Assembly (NCBI GenBank): GCA_964017235.1
Contig: OZ024929.1
Coordinates: 25,851,464 to 25,915,463, forward strand
DNA length: 64,000 nt
Direction: 5' to 3'
Origin: Sabellastarte sp. h YS-2021
Taxonomy: Eukaryota; Annelida; Polychaeta; Sabellida; Sabellidae
The notes under the pieces: generated by a model
Told to the model about the DNA's origin: nothing
Databases searched by the model: none
Seen by the model: only the letters and a program-made list of their open reading frames with translations
Made by a program: the position numbers and the translations under genes
Shown: positions 42,021-55,940 of the stretch, one piece after another
Layout: each line of letters opens with the position of its first letter
Position numbering within the stretch: the stretch's first letter is position 1

Positions 42021-45000
42021 GTTATGTTTGCCTTTAATTACACATTTAAATACATGCATAAGTTTCAATCTAAGTAGCTTGAAAAACATAACTTGAAACC
42101 ATATGTTTGAACACTGTTACTGGTTTGCTGATGTTGATGTGTTATTTTGTTATTTCACTGGTTTGTGTGCAATATCTTTGTAATTATCAGTTTAAAATTG
42201 TAGTTAATTTTGTACTTATGTAGTTTCATCATTTTGAGCAAAGGGGCAGTTGTCCTTGTTATAACACATGTACAGCACTTACTTGTACGATTTATCTGTA
42301 AAACTCACATGGCATGGTTAATACATATCAGTTCAGCACAGCTTGCGACTAATTTGTTGTTTTACATACAGTTGTGACAGTCTATTGTAACAGAATGTCA
42401 CAAGTTCACAATGGACTAAGTTTCTAGAAATTATCAGACTGATGGATGACCAATAAGGGTGTAGCTTATGACTGACCGATAATAAGTCTGTCTCTGGTAA
42501 AATAGCCTTACAAGTTATGATTTTGTGTGGACAACATTTCAGTTCTTCAAAAAAAACCCTGATGTGAACTGTACTTAAAGTACATGTACGTGTAATAATG
42601 AAAATTTATGATATTTCAAACCTGTTTGTTTGTGGAAAACAAGTATTTTTACTTCAGTAAACTTAATGCCTGATTGTCGGCGATGGGAAAAAAGTAAAAA
42701 ATTGTATTGTACAGAGTACATGTATTATAAAATACATTCTAAGATGGTAGGCTGCACAGTGACCGTGGACATGTCTTGCGCAGTTCAGCAATTGCGAATA
42801 CAGAATGGTAAATAAAGTAACACTGTTGACTTCTACATGCATTGTCCCTTGGCATACAAAAGTAAACAAACAAGTCGCAGTAAAATAAAATGCAAATTAT
42901 ATGCGGCAAATATGAGCTCACATAATTCGATTACTTTAAGATGCTTTTAAACTATCAATCAGCTGTATTAAACCCACAAAGTCGATAGTTGAAAAGCTTT
43001 CATAAAGCACTCAAATATGTCATTTATTCCTAAAAAAATTTCAGAATATCAATGATATTAAAATTTAAAACCTGTTCGAACCAGTGAAATACAGGGATTG
43101 GAATTGCTGTTGACACATTTCAAATTTTATCAGATTTTATATTCAGTCATGACATATTTAGATTTATCTATTTTTGTTTCTCAAACAAAACCAGTCTAAA
43201 TGACTCTAGATTTAGCTCTATGAGCTTAATGCAAACTATTCAAACTAACATGGAAGAATGATGAACAGGGGAGTATAGAACACACAAAGGATACTTAGAA
43301 ATTTTCACACTTATTTATATCCATTGGGGCTGTGTCAGTTATTTTTACACTTAAGATGTGATATAGCCAGAAAAAAAGTCTGAAAAAAGTAGTCAGATTA
43401 ACGTTTTTGTTAAATAAGAGAGAGCAAAAGACCGATCAGTCATTGACAGATTGAGCCACAGAAGTCTATCCAGGGTGTTGAAGTTGATCTTGATGAATGA
43501 TTGGAATGTCCTCCCACAATCCCTGGTAAACCCCTCAGGATTACCTCCAGGTTTACACAGGAATTTACAGTGAAATAGGATTGGAACATTCTGATAGAAA
43601 TTGAATTCATTTTTTTTTATGTCTAATTTGCATAGACTCTTTAAATACCAGTGTTTTCACAAGATTTTTTATGTTAATGGTCTTGCAGTGAACATATTCA
43701 CTTCATCCACTGATGATGTTCTCTAAAACTACAACAACTACATAGATTGTGATTATTATTTTATTTCACTTTTTCGACCATTTACTCCCTTTCTGTTGAA
43801 CAGATTGTTTAATATATTGTGTATGTAAAGTACACTAGCAGTATTTTAAGTTTTTAACACATATAAAGTACAATCCAGGATCTTTATCAGTTAATTATAT
43901 CAAATTTTAATATAGCTTTGAACTCTTTTTTTAATGCTCACTTGATTATCCAAAAGCTTAATATTTTTCTGTTTTTGCAGATTTTTGGGACTGTATAGTA
44001 TCTTTGAAAATTAAATATATCTGGGAAGGGAAGTCACAACTAACCAACTAGTCGATGATGGTTAGAATAGTTTTATATATCGGTTTTATATTTTGATGCG
44101 TAAATAATTGCTGAATGTAGTAAAATATGTCAACATGTCTTAATCCATCAAATACCTCTTACATTGCCCACTTCCTGTCTGAAAAAATGCACCAGAAGTC
44201 TCAGGAAAATAGCAAATTTGATAAATTTTACAGATTATGGACATGTACTTTTATTTTATTTCATATATTTAATGTTTTCATTGCCTTTTAGAATATGAAG
44301 CATAAGGTTTTTGGTATTTTTATAAATTTGTCAGTTATTTGGGACTGACAAGAATAGTACTTAGCGATAAGCTGGCAGGAAATATTTGGCGTCATGACAT
44401 CCGTATATCTGGGACATGGTAAGAGGTCAATTTTGACCTTTGGAGAGTGATGTTGAGTTTATTTTTGGTCTATCAGGGTACCAAGAAACATGAGAATAAT
44501 TTTTGAAATTTTAAATATTTACCTTTTTTAGCCTTTATGGTATATTTATAATATTGCAAATGTCTTGATAATGGTAAGAGATACATGTAGAGCAATTTCA
44601 AGCTTATTTGAAAGTATTGATGGAACTCAAAAGTAATTTAACTCATTAACAAATATTTTTTGTGACTTTCATAAGCAATTTTGAACCCAATTTTTACCCT
44701 CAAATGTTCTTAAGAAGGTTTAGACTTCTTAATTTAATTTTGCACAGATTTTTTTTTGTCAGAAAAACATGAATATGTTGGAAACAGTAAGAGACAGAGC
44801 AAGTTTCAGCCCTTTTTACCCTACAGAGGTTTTGTTTTTGGACAATTTCTGGAGTTGTATTTATGTAAGCTTATATCAGCTGACACATTACCCAAATTCT
44901 TGTAACACTGCGACCATGTAAAAATTACATTCATTTGCTTATTTCACAGCAACCTTATAAAAATCACATTCACAAAGCTGGTAGTACTTTTATTTTAGGC

Positions 45001-47855
45001 AGACAAGCTTCCTTGACTCAGTGAAAAATGCATTTCATTTCCTGGCCCTGACAGCTTTGGAATGGATTTGATGTTCTCAAAACATTATGTTTTATACAAT
45101 TGGCAGAATTTTGTGTTAAACTTAACTGAATTGTTTTTGGTTTTTTTTTTTTGTTTTTTTTTCATGGAAGAAACAGACACATTTCAATTTCAAACAGGTT
45201 CTTATATTTTAGTTTCTTTGGTTGTTTTGTTGAAGAGTTAATTTTTGTGTACAAGTCTTGGTACTTATGACAAATAATGACTTATGCAGCAACAGGGACA
45301 AATATTCAAATCACACAACTAGAAATGCTGCTTAAAAGGAGATAGATTAGGCATTTTAAAATAATTTCTAACCATTGTATTTGTGTGGTTTTAAAGATAT
45401 CAGTTTGTGTAAAATTTGAAAGACAAGATTAATTTTGAAATCATGTATTGGTTACTTGCAGTGACCAGCTCAATTTTATATACAAGTTTGATGAATGGAC
45501 TTTTGAAAGAAAACTTGGCAAGATAAAGCAATGCTCTCCATGCATAAAAATTACAATTTACTACCTATTAAGTTGTTACAGGAAGCTCAATACTCGGTGT
45601 CAGTTTTATTGTGCACCAAAAATGGGCAATTTAACAATCACAATGTACTTGATTTAATTGGCATAAGTACCTGCATTATTAAAATAACAGGCTTTTGTAC
45701 TGTGATATTGTGTTGTGATGAATTTGTCTATTCAGGGAATTCACAAAAATCCCTCATTCGATCACACAAATTCACTGAAATGTATGTTATTCACTAAATA
45801 TTATGGAGGAGGACATTATGGCAAGTTGGATCAATACATATTTGTTTTCAATCTGAAAATTCAAATTTTATCATTCTCTTAACAATAAAGCCTCAAGTAT
45901 TAAGTAGTTAAAAAGACTAGTATGTTATTTGTTGAATAAAGTGTTACCATAAAACATATTTTTAATGAGGAGAGTTATTTTTAGAATTTATTGTTTTTCA
46001 TCTTTAATATTAAAATGCATTTTTAAATTGATATTCAAACTAAATTAAATATTACAAAAATATATATACAAGTTTACTTGCTTATGACTAAAATATGTGT
46101 CACTTTTTCACAATAATCTTAAAATGTGGTGTGCTCTCCCTTCTGGAGTTGTTTATGAGTCGTCTGAGTGCTGCAGAGTTCATATTATCCACAGAAGATG
46201 GCCATCTACAAAACTTGTTACAATGTTTCTTCTTTCACAGATAGTCTTTTGCCTACATCTTTTCTCTGAAACATATTTTGCATTATTTATTCAGTGGCTA
46301 CATATGATTTTAGCTCTTTGCTATGCAAAAATTGCCAAATTCTAATGATTAGTAGGCATGCCATGTAAGTAATGATCCCAAGAAGTGGTGAATATAAAAA
46401 ACCTGGTCTGTAAAGTTAGTTTTTGTACAGAATGTCAGGGTGGACCTTGATAACTTCCATAGTGACTGCAAGTAATTGCAAATTCTTTGCTTTGTAAAAT
46501 TGTCGGTGATGATTATTCTGAATGTTCTAATCCAAGGGAATTGTGAATGCTGAATTGAGTTAAATTAAGTCAGTACAGAAGTCAGTTTGGCTATAATGTG
46601 GATTGCACTGATGTTTGAGGGATTAGTTAGAAACACAAAAGTGTGGTTTTAAAGATGTCAGTTTGGTAAAGTCTGTCAGGGTGGATGTTTCCATGCGAGA
46701 TAGAGTGCTGTGTGTTTTTAACTCTTATTGATTACAATGGTTTCGTGTAGTGGACCATTTTTCTGTCACTCCCCCAGTGTGTGTGAAGTGTTTTGACGGG
46801 AGTCTACAGGGGAAAGCATACACTCAGAGACCTCTATATCCTGAGTAGCTCTGGTAGAAACCAAAAGAATTATTAATTACTTCTTGCAACCTGGAAGGGG
46901 CAGAATGTAACTGTGTGCTAAATATCTGCAGGCAATTTTTTGTCTTTTTTTGTGGGCAGTTGTATATTTAAGTTTTTTTTTTCTTTACTGGCTGGTGAGA
47001 AAGCTTAGGAGCAGGTGCTACTGTGGTCTTATCAAATATTAATGGCTGTATGTGAGATGTGAGTGTAAAAACATGCACAGTTTGAGGCTGGAGGCTAACA
47101 CAAGTTAACTACACTCGGTATTGTTATGTCATTGCACACACCACACAGATGGATTGATATGGTTTAACTTATTTATTAATTTATCGATTATACAGGATAA
47201 ACTTCAGGTTTTTTTGAGTCTGTGAACAGCTCCTTTAACTGTGTGAAAGTTTCTTCAGAAAAAGTACACATTGGATAAAATCAGACGGTTCCTCTGAGAA
47301 AGTGGATTAAATAAATGAGGAATTATCTTCTTCTTTGAGGAATATCAGGTGAAATATGATTAGAAAATTGGATCACAGTCCTATCTCAAATTACATCATG
47401 TGAAAAAAAGGAAAGAAAAAAAGCCTACATTACCGGCATCAGTATTGGATAATTTAGATGAAGGGAGAAAGTTAACTTTTATTGTGGATAGTAGTTTTTC
47501 CCTGAACCCTGGAATTGGTGCAATCAGATAAGGAAATGATAGATGCAGAGTGTGTACATTTTCTGGGTGCACCAGAAGGACATGAGAATGATGTGGCTGT
47601 GTAAGTAGTACGTGAACGAGAGTTGGATTCGGACAAGTGACAAGTAAAATAACTCCAAAATAGCTCGTGTAAAGATACAATGATTATTTAGAAATCATTT
47701 CATCAATATTTATGTTTTATTTCCTCTTGATGGGATTTAAATAAAAGTGTCCGAATCCAACACAAGCAGTTTTATCTATCTCAAGCCTATATTTAATAAG
47801 CTTTTGTTGCTTGGCAGAAAGCCCTTATTTGTGCTTGTTTTTAGCATTGTGATGT
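42021..47855. other. Long AT-rich stretch without recognised genes
   Basis: No exon, RNA gene or clear element. Possible relics: MNDWNVLPQSLVN-like LINE C-terminus near 43490-43530 (one frame, weak), and a degenerate repeat around 44340-44840 (GGTAAGAG... at 44420, 44571 and 44786). A T-rich run lies at 45138-45165. All open frames are short and biased by composition. Confidence 0.5.
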
Positions 47856-47871
47856 TGATTTCCTTCAAGAA

Positions 47872-48108
47872 TTTATTTATTTATTTATTTGGGGTTTTAC
47901 GTCGCTTTCAACACTGTACATGTCATATCACGATGGGTAGTTGGAAGGGCAGAGGAAACCAGTACATACAGTTTGTCAGGTTTCTGTACTGTAAACTGCC
48001 GACCAAGGGGAAGCAACTACCAGCTTTTCCACTTGAGGCCGTGCCGGGAACCAAACCCCGGTCTCAGAGGTGGGAGGCGCGAGTGTTACCACTCTGCCAC
48101 CGTGGCCC
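47872..48108 (-). mobile_element. tRNA-derived SINE with 16-bp target duplication
   Basis: The minus strand starts with a tRNA-like head (box A-like TGGCAGAGTGGTAACAC, box B-like GGTTTGGTTCCCGG, decayed). A body with GTTTACAGTACAGAAACC follows, and an (AAAT)n tail. Perfect 16-bp duplications TGATTTCCTTCAAGAA at 47856-47871 and 48109-48124 define its ends. Same family as 29339-29562. Confidence 0.92.
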
Positions 48109-48124
48109 TGATTTCCTTCAAGAA

Positions 48125-48984
48125 ATATGTGTTGATAGGTACAGAAGTGTAAGTTACAAATCAGCTTAACAAAACATCAAACCATTAATCTTAAACAATG
48201 CTTTTTAGGGGATATTTTCTTTGGTGATAACAAATACAGCGTTAAACTTTTGGTATTTACGTGATAGGTAAAGTATGTGACCCTGAAGAGGTCGAGTAAA
48301 AGTGTGCATTATTTTGCCGGTGAGGCACACTTTTGAATACTTTACTGAACTTAAAGCTCATCAACTTTTGGATACAACCCTCTGAAATAATTCCATTTTT
48401 ATAGAATTGTTTCAAAACCTCTTGACAAACTAATTAACCTAAATCTCAGTATACTTGATTAGTGGTTATTTATATTTATTATTGGCCTTTGTATATTGCC
48501 CTTGTGTTTATATTGGTTTCTGGTATTTCATCAGTTCTGTAGAATTTTTACTCTAGATTGCAGGAATAAAAGTGACTCTAATAATTTGTTTATAACTCAG
48601 AACTGTTTGTAACTTAGAACACTTTTTGAGCAAATGAACTGGATAATTCAACTAATTCACTAGAATTAAAACACATTTCTTATGTCATCCTATTGATGAA
48701 AAGGTGGATTATTTTGTAAATTACAAATTGTAATGTACAATTTTCTGGTCTAGAAATCTGAGAGAAAAATTATTTAAGATTGAAATTACTTTTGAATATT
48801 TATAAAAATACAAATTTAAAGGTTTTAAAATGATTGAATGACATTTAGTGGAACTGCTTCAACCAACCACTACCTGGGTTTTGTGTAAAATCATAGAAAA
48901 AAAGGATATATTGCTTATGTCAACACGTTAACAAAAGAAAGATATACAAGGTATAATTAAGCACCATCCAAGGTTTGTATACAG
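48125..48984. other. No gene seen
   Basis: AT-rich unique-looking sequence. Confidence 0.45.
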
Positions 48985-49907
48985 GAGAAATTCATGTGAA
49001 AGGTGTCACAGGCTCCACTGGCTCGCACATTTTCTATTCAACCACTGTGTGGATTCTATTCAAATTTGGCACATGTATGCCGTAGCCTGTAAAAATCAGA
49101 GAAGTCACATGACCAAAAACATTTTTGTCAAAAGGGTCTGCCTGTCCAGATGATAACTTAAAAGTTAAAAAGCACCTCACCCCTTCACATCAAATTTGGC
49201 AAGTAGGTTTGTCACATAGATGTCTGGAAATCATTAACTTTTGGAAATGATCCGATACAAAATGGTCAACTTATTAACGATTAAAATAAACGCCACAATT
49301 TTTCTGAACAATGAAAATGAAAAATCTTTAATATCTCAGAAACGGTGCGAGATAGAGCGATTTTTACAAATTTTTTGGCCAACTTATTAACGATTAAATA
49401 AACGCCACAATTTTTCTGAACAATGAAAATAAAAAATCTTTAATATCTCAGAAACGGTGTGAGATAGAGCGATTTTTACAAATTTTTTGCCCGAAAGGCT
49501 ACACACTAAGTCATATGGTACTTTTTGCCAAAAATCATTTTCCCGCCATTTTTATCGACTGTCTTGAATTTCTACATAAAACATAAAACGCATTTATCTC
49601 GGAAACAGTGTTGGGTAGAGCGATTTCTATGAAATTTTGACCCCCAGGGTAAACACAGATTCATCCGGCACTTTTGGCAGAAATCATTTACCTGCCATTT
49701 TTGGCTGCCATCTTCAATAGAGCAATTCCAACAAGAAAGCATTTTGCTGCCATTTTTTTCAGGCTAGTTGAATTTTTGCACAAATGGAAAAAAACATATT
49801 AAACAGAGCAAAATAGTCATTTCAGCAAAATCATTATTACTCATTGGTACACTTTGTTTTTGCTGTGCATGAACAATTTCTTTCACTTGCGCAGCAATAC
49901 TCAAGTT
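48985..49907 (-). mobile_element. Helitron-like element D (family of B and C), short copy
   Basis: Minus strand: 5-prime end TTGAGTATTGCTGCGC at 49907 with a GCACAGCAAAAACAAAG block as in B. Three to four array units (49300-49720, CGAGATAGAGCGATTTTT on plus), then the shared tail (AAGTCACATGACCAAAAACA on plus). The 3-prime hairpin is not recognisable, so that end is decayed or truncated. Confidence 0.75.
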
Positions 49908-50474
49908 AAACTTTGTATTCAATTTCATATCCAGAAGAGTTTACATGAATGTTTTGCACCAAAGTATGTTGGATGCACAGTTTTATTAATTTGATATTGA
50001 TGTCTGAAATTTCCATTAAATTGCTTTAGTATTTTGTTCACAGTAAATCTTTTATAACAAAAATCAGCTTTTTTTTGCACATTTGAACAGATTCATATTT
50101 ATAGACCAAAACTATATTGGTTAACCTTGCTGCAACACACAAAACTTTGAGCCAAAATAATTATGTTAAGGTTTTATTATGGAATTTGTTTAAACTCTCA
50201 TTACATGAAAAAAAATCTCCGGCAAATACAGGTTGATCAACACTGCCTTCATTGCTGGGAATTGGCTAGTTTTTTGTCAATTCAACATTACATATTTTCT
50301 GTTTCCTTGCACCAAATCTTACTTTAATGGAAACAGGTATTTTTTTTTTGTTTAACAATGTAAGTTTCCCTTTGTGTCATGGTCTTTTTGTTCTTACTGA
50401 TTTCATGGGAGAAAGAATTTTAAAAGCTCTCACCAGAAATAAAATATTGGGGATACAAAAATCTAAGAAATATT
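49908..50474. other. No gene seen
   Basis: AT-rich, directly left of DIRS copy 3. Confidence 0.45.
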
Positions 50475-50645
50475 AAATTTTATTGCGTTAATACATCCTA
50501 TCCAATGGACAATTGCTAATTCGGTCGGCGCAGACCGGCCCGCCAAACGCCAGAAAAAGATGTCCTGTGTCTCCACCAGCCGGCCGGTCCCAGTACTGTG
50601 CACTCGCATCGTACAGAGTGACATCATAGCATCTTTTTCGTTTGG
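50475..50645 (+). repeat. Left inverted terminal repeat of DIRS copy 3
   Basis: Reverse complement of 56438-56643 apart from an indel. Shared: CCTATCCAATGGACAATTGC, CGCCAGAAAAAGA, GTCCCAGTACTGTGCACTCG and ATAGCATCTTTTTCG. Confidence 0.94.
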
Positions 50646-53360
50646 CGCGTGTACTGTGCAGACGTGTTTTCTACATCTCCAGAGTTTTTAAGGAAAAGTG
50701 TGCATTATGGCGGATTTTCAACCGTATATGTGAATAGTTTAGTGTAGAAGTGTTATCTGCATATCAAGCACGGATATACATTGAGAAATCTGCTGGAAAC
50801 GCTCCCTAGTTGACTTTATTTGGTGTTGTTGATAGGGCAGTAATCGACGAGAAATATGAAGGCAGCCATTTTGCTAGTTTCGTTCCATTTAACAATTGTG
50901 TTGTTAGGGGCAGATCAACAATATTAAGAAATATAATGGATATACTACTTACAAGGTATTTTTATCCGTGTCTTTTGTTTGAATGTACCTTCTGTAACCT
51001 TCCAGCTACAATCACCATAGAAACGTCTTTTCTAGTACTACGTACAAATAGAAATCACGGGAATCTTCAGTCTACGTAGTTTTGAACACTGTAAATAGAA
51101 GGAATTCCCCAAGCAAAGATGCATTCTTCAGATTTCTTCAGAGCGCACTGGTACCGACTTCTCTGCTGTATAGCATCAGTCACACCAGCCTAGCTCAAGT
51201 ATTTAGTGTTTTTCATCAGAAGCAAGAGATGCATTCTTCAGATTTCTTCAGAGCGCACTGGTACCAACTTCTCTGCTGTAAAGCATCAGTCACACCAGCC
51301 AGCTCGAGTATTTGGTGTTTTATACAAGTAAGAGATGAATTCAGCTTCAGATTTCTTCAGTGTGGTGATATCGGTCCCTCCCTTACAGACCCGGCTTTGT
51401 TGTCAGTAGTGGGGGTTGTGGATGGCCAGGTCACTGGTTTTATCACGAAAAAATCTCATCTACAGCACTTCCTACCTCTTCAGAGTTCAGACCGGCACCG
51501 ACCAGGACTTTCACCTTCAGAGCGCACTGGTTCAGGCTTCTCTGCTTTTAAAGCATCAGCCGACCGGCCAGCTCAAAAGAACGCGACCTCTGACGTCATC
51601 TTCTCCACAAAGCTGGTCACGTGATTCACCGACCAGATCATGAAGCTGGTCACGTGCTTCACCGACCAGGAAAGTCGGAAGTGCGTTCTTCAGAACTCAC
51701 GTCTACTGTGATTCCAGTCCCTGCTTTGCACACCCGACCTTGTTGTCGGTAGTGGTTTTTTTGTGGACAGTCAGAATGCTGTTACTTGCCGGTTATGTGT
51801 CACACTAAGAACACGACCACTGATGTCATCTCCAATCAACCAATCGCGTGTCCGACCAGCAAGCTGGTAACGTGACAACCCGAACAACAATTGCTTCTAA
51901 AAATAGTTCACAGGGGCTTTCCCAGCAACTGTCAAATATACAAATCTACAAATAAGATGTGTGTTTTTAAAAGAAATACTTTAATTAATGAAGGAACCCT
52001 ACAGTAAGCTGGATTCAACACAAAAGATAGTTGTTAAATTGTTTCAACAACTGGTTACAGAGCATACCGACCGGCTACACAGCCTTGTACAGTGTACCCC
52101 ACCAACTGGTTACAGAGTCTACCGACCGGCTGTCGGCCTCACAGCCCTTAATATACAGTGCTTCAATCAGCCGGTTACAGATTCAGCTTGCAGTAAACCG
52201 AGTGTTTTAAACAGAATATAGCTGGTAAATTGCATCGGCAACTGGTTAGAGTGTACCGACCGGATACCGGCTATACAGCTTTGCACAGCTTACCCAACCT
52301 AACCAGTTACAGAGCCCTCCGACCTGGTCCATTCAACTATGTGTTTATTCTGGGGAGGCAGACAGCAAGCATCTTCAATATATGGCTTCAACCGACCGGT
52401 TACGGAGTCTATCGACCGGCCACACAGCTTGCACTGAATAGTTTTTAGCCTATTAGCCTTATTACATTAGCCTATTATAGAGCCTTCTTGCCTGTTACCA
52501 ACCAGCACCAAGAATCAACCAACCCACAGGTCTTGGAGGTCCGGCTGGCTACTCTTCATCAGCAGCCTATTTACCGGCCTAAGACTGATAACAGGCCTAA
52601 TAATGTGTAGTCCCTGACAGGAAGTGTTTTTCCTACACAACTGCTTCAACCGGTTACAGAGCTCACCAACCGGTTACCAGCTATACAGTTTTCACTGAGC
52701 AATTGTGCTTCACACCAGCTAGTTACAGAGGCTACCGACCTGCTATCAGGTGCAATTACTGTCTTGCCCCTTTTCAATAGGGGGATCTCCTAGTTAGTAG
52801 ACCGGTAACACAATTCAATAGTCTAGCCTACTAGTTTTTACTGGTTGCAGAGTATCACAGGCTATAGAGAATTACTGTGGCCAAAAATTGCTGGTTATGG
52901 AGAAAACAAATGGGTCTTTTGAACAGCAAGAGAAAAGGTGGTCCACACTCAAACAATGTGTACATGCTCCACCTTACAGGTGACTGGCCCGGGACCAAGA
53001 GTCTATAAAATGTGAAGAGTTGTGTCAGCCCCACCGGACTGGACCACAACAATAACAGATGGACTGTTAACTGTTTTCATTGTCACCAGGCCGGACCAGT
53101 GTCCGGAGAGACAGTAAATGTTTTTCAGTCTACCAAATGTCCCAAATGTTGCACTAAGTTTACCTGAAGGGGCCAGATCAAATCAACTTTGGGAACTTAG
53201 GAAACCTTGGGAGCTGGACCCTAGGTAGTACAATTTTGAAGGAGGACTACACCCTCCCTTTCCAGACCAGACCAGGCTTACAAGGACCCTGTACATCATA
53301 AGCTGCCATGTCAACCTCCACAGGAACCTCTACTGGCTGCAGACATTACATCAGCTTATG
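50646..53360 (+). repeat. Repeat-rich leader of DIRS copy 3, no Gag recognised
   Basis: Three or four ~107-bp units (51117-51560: AGAGCGCACTGGTACCGACT, TCTCTGCTGTAAAGCATCAG). Then 52040-52760 holds many short CGGTTACAGAGTCTACCGAC-like units. Near 53045-53165 a Cys-rich reading (NCFHCHQ, TKCPKCCTKF) resembles the cysteine-rich module of copy 1. No frame resembling the copy 1 Gag was found. Confidence 0.75.
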
Positions 53361-53379
53361 AACAAAAAAAAAAAAAAAA

Positions 53380-54860
53380 AAAATTGGAGACACTGGAAAC
53401 CATCAGAACCTCCCTCCAACAAGGGGGGTGGGTTACCTCTATACTTTTCAAGGATGCCTACTTCCATATACCAATACAGGAACAGTCCAGGAAATATCTG
53501 AGATTTTGTGTCCAGGGTCGGACATAACAATTCAAAGCTCTGCCTTTCGGTCTGTCCACAGCACCCTTTGAGTTCACTGTAATAACAAGGAGGTGAAACT
53601 AATGGCCATACACAAGGATATAGGAATCCACCAGTACCTAGATGACTGGTTGGTGTGAGCCAGACCCCACCTGGTTAGTCTCCAACACACTCAAGAACTA
53701 GTGAAAATATGCCAAGAACTAGGTTGGCTGGTGAATTTAGAAAAATTAGAACTGGAACCAAGGCAGATCTTCGTTTATTGTAGGCTACCAGTTTGACCTC
53801 AGGTCCAACACCGGACCGTTGGCAGAACCTTCAGGACAAAATACTGGAAATACTGTCACTACCGGCTTGTCCGGTCTGGCAGTTCATGTCTCTGATAGGT
53901 TACTAACAGCCACAGAAAAGCAAGTTCACCTAGGTCTACTGCGCATGAGACCCATACAGTGGCATCTCAAAATCTACTGGAGGGTACCAGAGTCACTAAA
54001 AAAGGGGATTCCAATTCCCAGGTCCCTGCAACCCCACTTACAGTGGTGGCTAAAAGAAGACAATGTTCTCACAGGTCAACCATTAGACCCAATAAAACAT
54101 GCTCTGCAAATATTTGCAGACGCATCAAAAGAAGGGTGGGGTGCTCACTTAAACGAACGCGCTGCAAGAGGGTCCTGGTCACCTCCAGAAAGCAGGCTGC
54201 ATATAAACTATCTGGATCTTAAAGCAGTCTTTCTGAATTTAAAAGAGTTCCAAGACCTTTGCTCAAACAAGGTAGTACTTGTAGCAACCAACAACACCAC
54301 GGTAGTGTCATACATAAACAAGGAAGGAGACATGTCGGGCCCACTTTGTGTCCTACTATGGAGAATCTTGACCTGGTATACCACGAAACAAGTGACTCTA
54401 AAGCCCGACACGTTCCAGGCCGGCTGAGCGTGATAGCAGACAAGCTATCCAGGCTAGGCCAGACCATCCAAACAGTGGTTTCTCCTTCCAGAGGTTTTCC
54501 ACTCAATATGCAGCAGGTGGCACCGGCCAAAATAGACTTATTTGCTACGAGGTTCAACAACAAGTTGCCTCTGTTTGTGTCACCGGCACCAGATCCCCTG
54601 GTCACAGCAGTGGATTCGCTCAGCCTGCCATGGTAGGATCTGCAAGAATACACCTTCCCATATTGGGCAAAGTGGTGGAGAAGTTGCAAGACTCCCCATG
54701 TAAGAGAATCATTTTAATTGCTCCGGGGTGGCCCAACATGCCTTGGTTTTGGGATCTAGTGGCCATGTCCAGCCAAATCCCTCTGAGCCTGCCCAATCTG
54801 ACCAACCTGTTGACAGCCATTCAATCAGATCCCTCACAGAAATCTGACAAATCTTAATCT
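53380..54860 (+). pseudogene. RT / RNase H / methyltransferase-like pseudogene of DIRS copy 3
   Basis: RT begins after a 20-base A run, without its N-terminal part. Visible: FKDAYFHIPIQEQSRKYLRF, PFGLSTAPFEFT and YLDDW, with stops between. RNase H at 53870-54427 has two catalytic changes relative to copy 1: LDLKAV for LELKAV and ATNNTTVV for CTDNTTVV. The C-terminal part switches frame (DLFATRFNNKLP, then APGWPNMPWFWDL at 54720-54760) and has stops. Inactive. Confidence 0.92.
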
Positions 54861-54864
54861 CCAT

Positions 54865-55940
54865 GCATGGCTCCTAGATCCTCAGCAATTGAGGAGCAGG
54901 GCTTGTCTGAGGCAGTGGCAGCAAGAATTGAGGCTCCTCAAAGGGGATCAATGAGATTAGTCTATGCGGCAAGTGGGCCATTTTTACAAAGTGATGTATC
55001 ACTCATCAGGTGGACTTCGGGGCACCCCCTGTAAAGTCAGTTGCTGACTTCCTTATGTACCTGTTTCAGGACAGGAAGTGGCAGCCCAGCAACATTGATG
55101 GTTACAGGTCAGCCCTTGCTGATAGACTGGAAAATTCGCCCATCGATATCAGTAAGGATGAAAATCTCACTCGTCTCCTGGATAGTTTCCACTGAGACAG
55201 ACCCAAAGGCCGGAGGGGAATCCCCTCCTGGAACCTCTCCCTGGTTTTTGCACCAGCTGACAATTAACCAATTAAAGAGGCCTGCTGGAAGCATTTGACC
55301 TTCAAGATAGTTTTCCTCTTGGCCCTGGGGTCGGGCAAGCGTAGAAGTGAGATACTCTAGTATATGCTTGGCAAAACAGAAATATTAGACACCAATCCGA
55401 CTGGTCAAAGGTGTCCCTGTACCCATCACCCAGCTTTCTCTCCAAGAATCAGCTGGCCAAATAGGGTCCAGACAGTGTGGCCCCAGGGGTTATAACAGCC
55501 CTGGCCCCAACTCTGGATAGATCCCTGAAGTCTGACAGGTCTGTCTGTCCGGTCAGAGCATTGCGTTACTATTTGGACAGGACCTCAGACCTCAGGCAGA
55601 ATAAGGAGGTGTTTTTTGTCTCCTTTAAGAAAGGTTTCGACAAAGACATCTCACGTGCCACTATCTTCTCTTGGATCAAGCAACTGTGATCCTATGTTAT
55701 GAGCTCTCTGACCAGGAGGCCCACACCTTACATCAGGTTAAAGCCCATGATGTCAGGGCCTTTGCTGCTTCTAAGGTCTTCCAGTCGGGAGTCTTCTTAG
55801 ATCCAATCTTGTCAGCCTGTCACTGAAGTCACATAATACCTTCACACAGTTCTATCTGAAGGGTGTGACTTGGGCTGATTCAGAGCTTTACCAATTGGGC
55901 TAGGTAGTGGCTGCTCAGCAGATCCACAAGTGGCCCTTAG
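54865..55940 (+). pseudogene. Tyrosine recombinase pseudogene of DIRS copy 3
   Basis: Aligns along copy 1: RIEAPQRGS, SVADFLMYLFQDRKWQPSNI, GSGKRRSEI, CPVRALRYYLDR, KAHDVR and SHNTFTQFYLKG. Stops and frameshifts occur throughout (for example after the DSFH segment at ~55193 and in the ACH(W)SHN region). The catalytic Tyr is still encoded. Confidence 0.92.

Noticed and set aside
42739-42810. Possible short coding exon (ATG to GTAAAT donor)
   Set aside because: Reading is short, has no recognised family and no supporting neighbouring exon.
43440-43560. LINE C-terminal-like reading (WNVLPQSLVN)
   Set aside because: Too short and isolated to annotate as a feature; no tail or flanking duplication seen.
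50810-52450. Candidate Gag fragments in DIRS copy 3
   Set aside because: None shares the Cys/His cluster or RG tail of the copy 1 Gag; the region is made of short DNA repeats.
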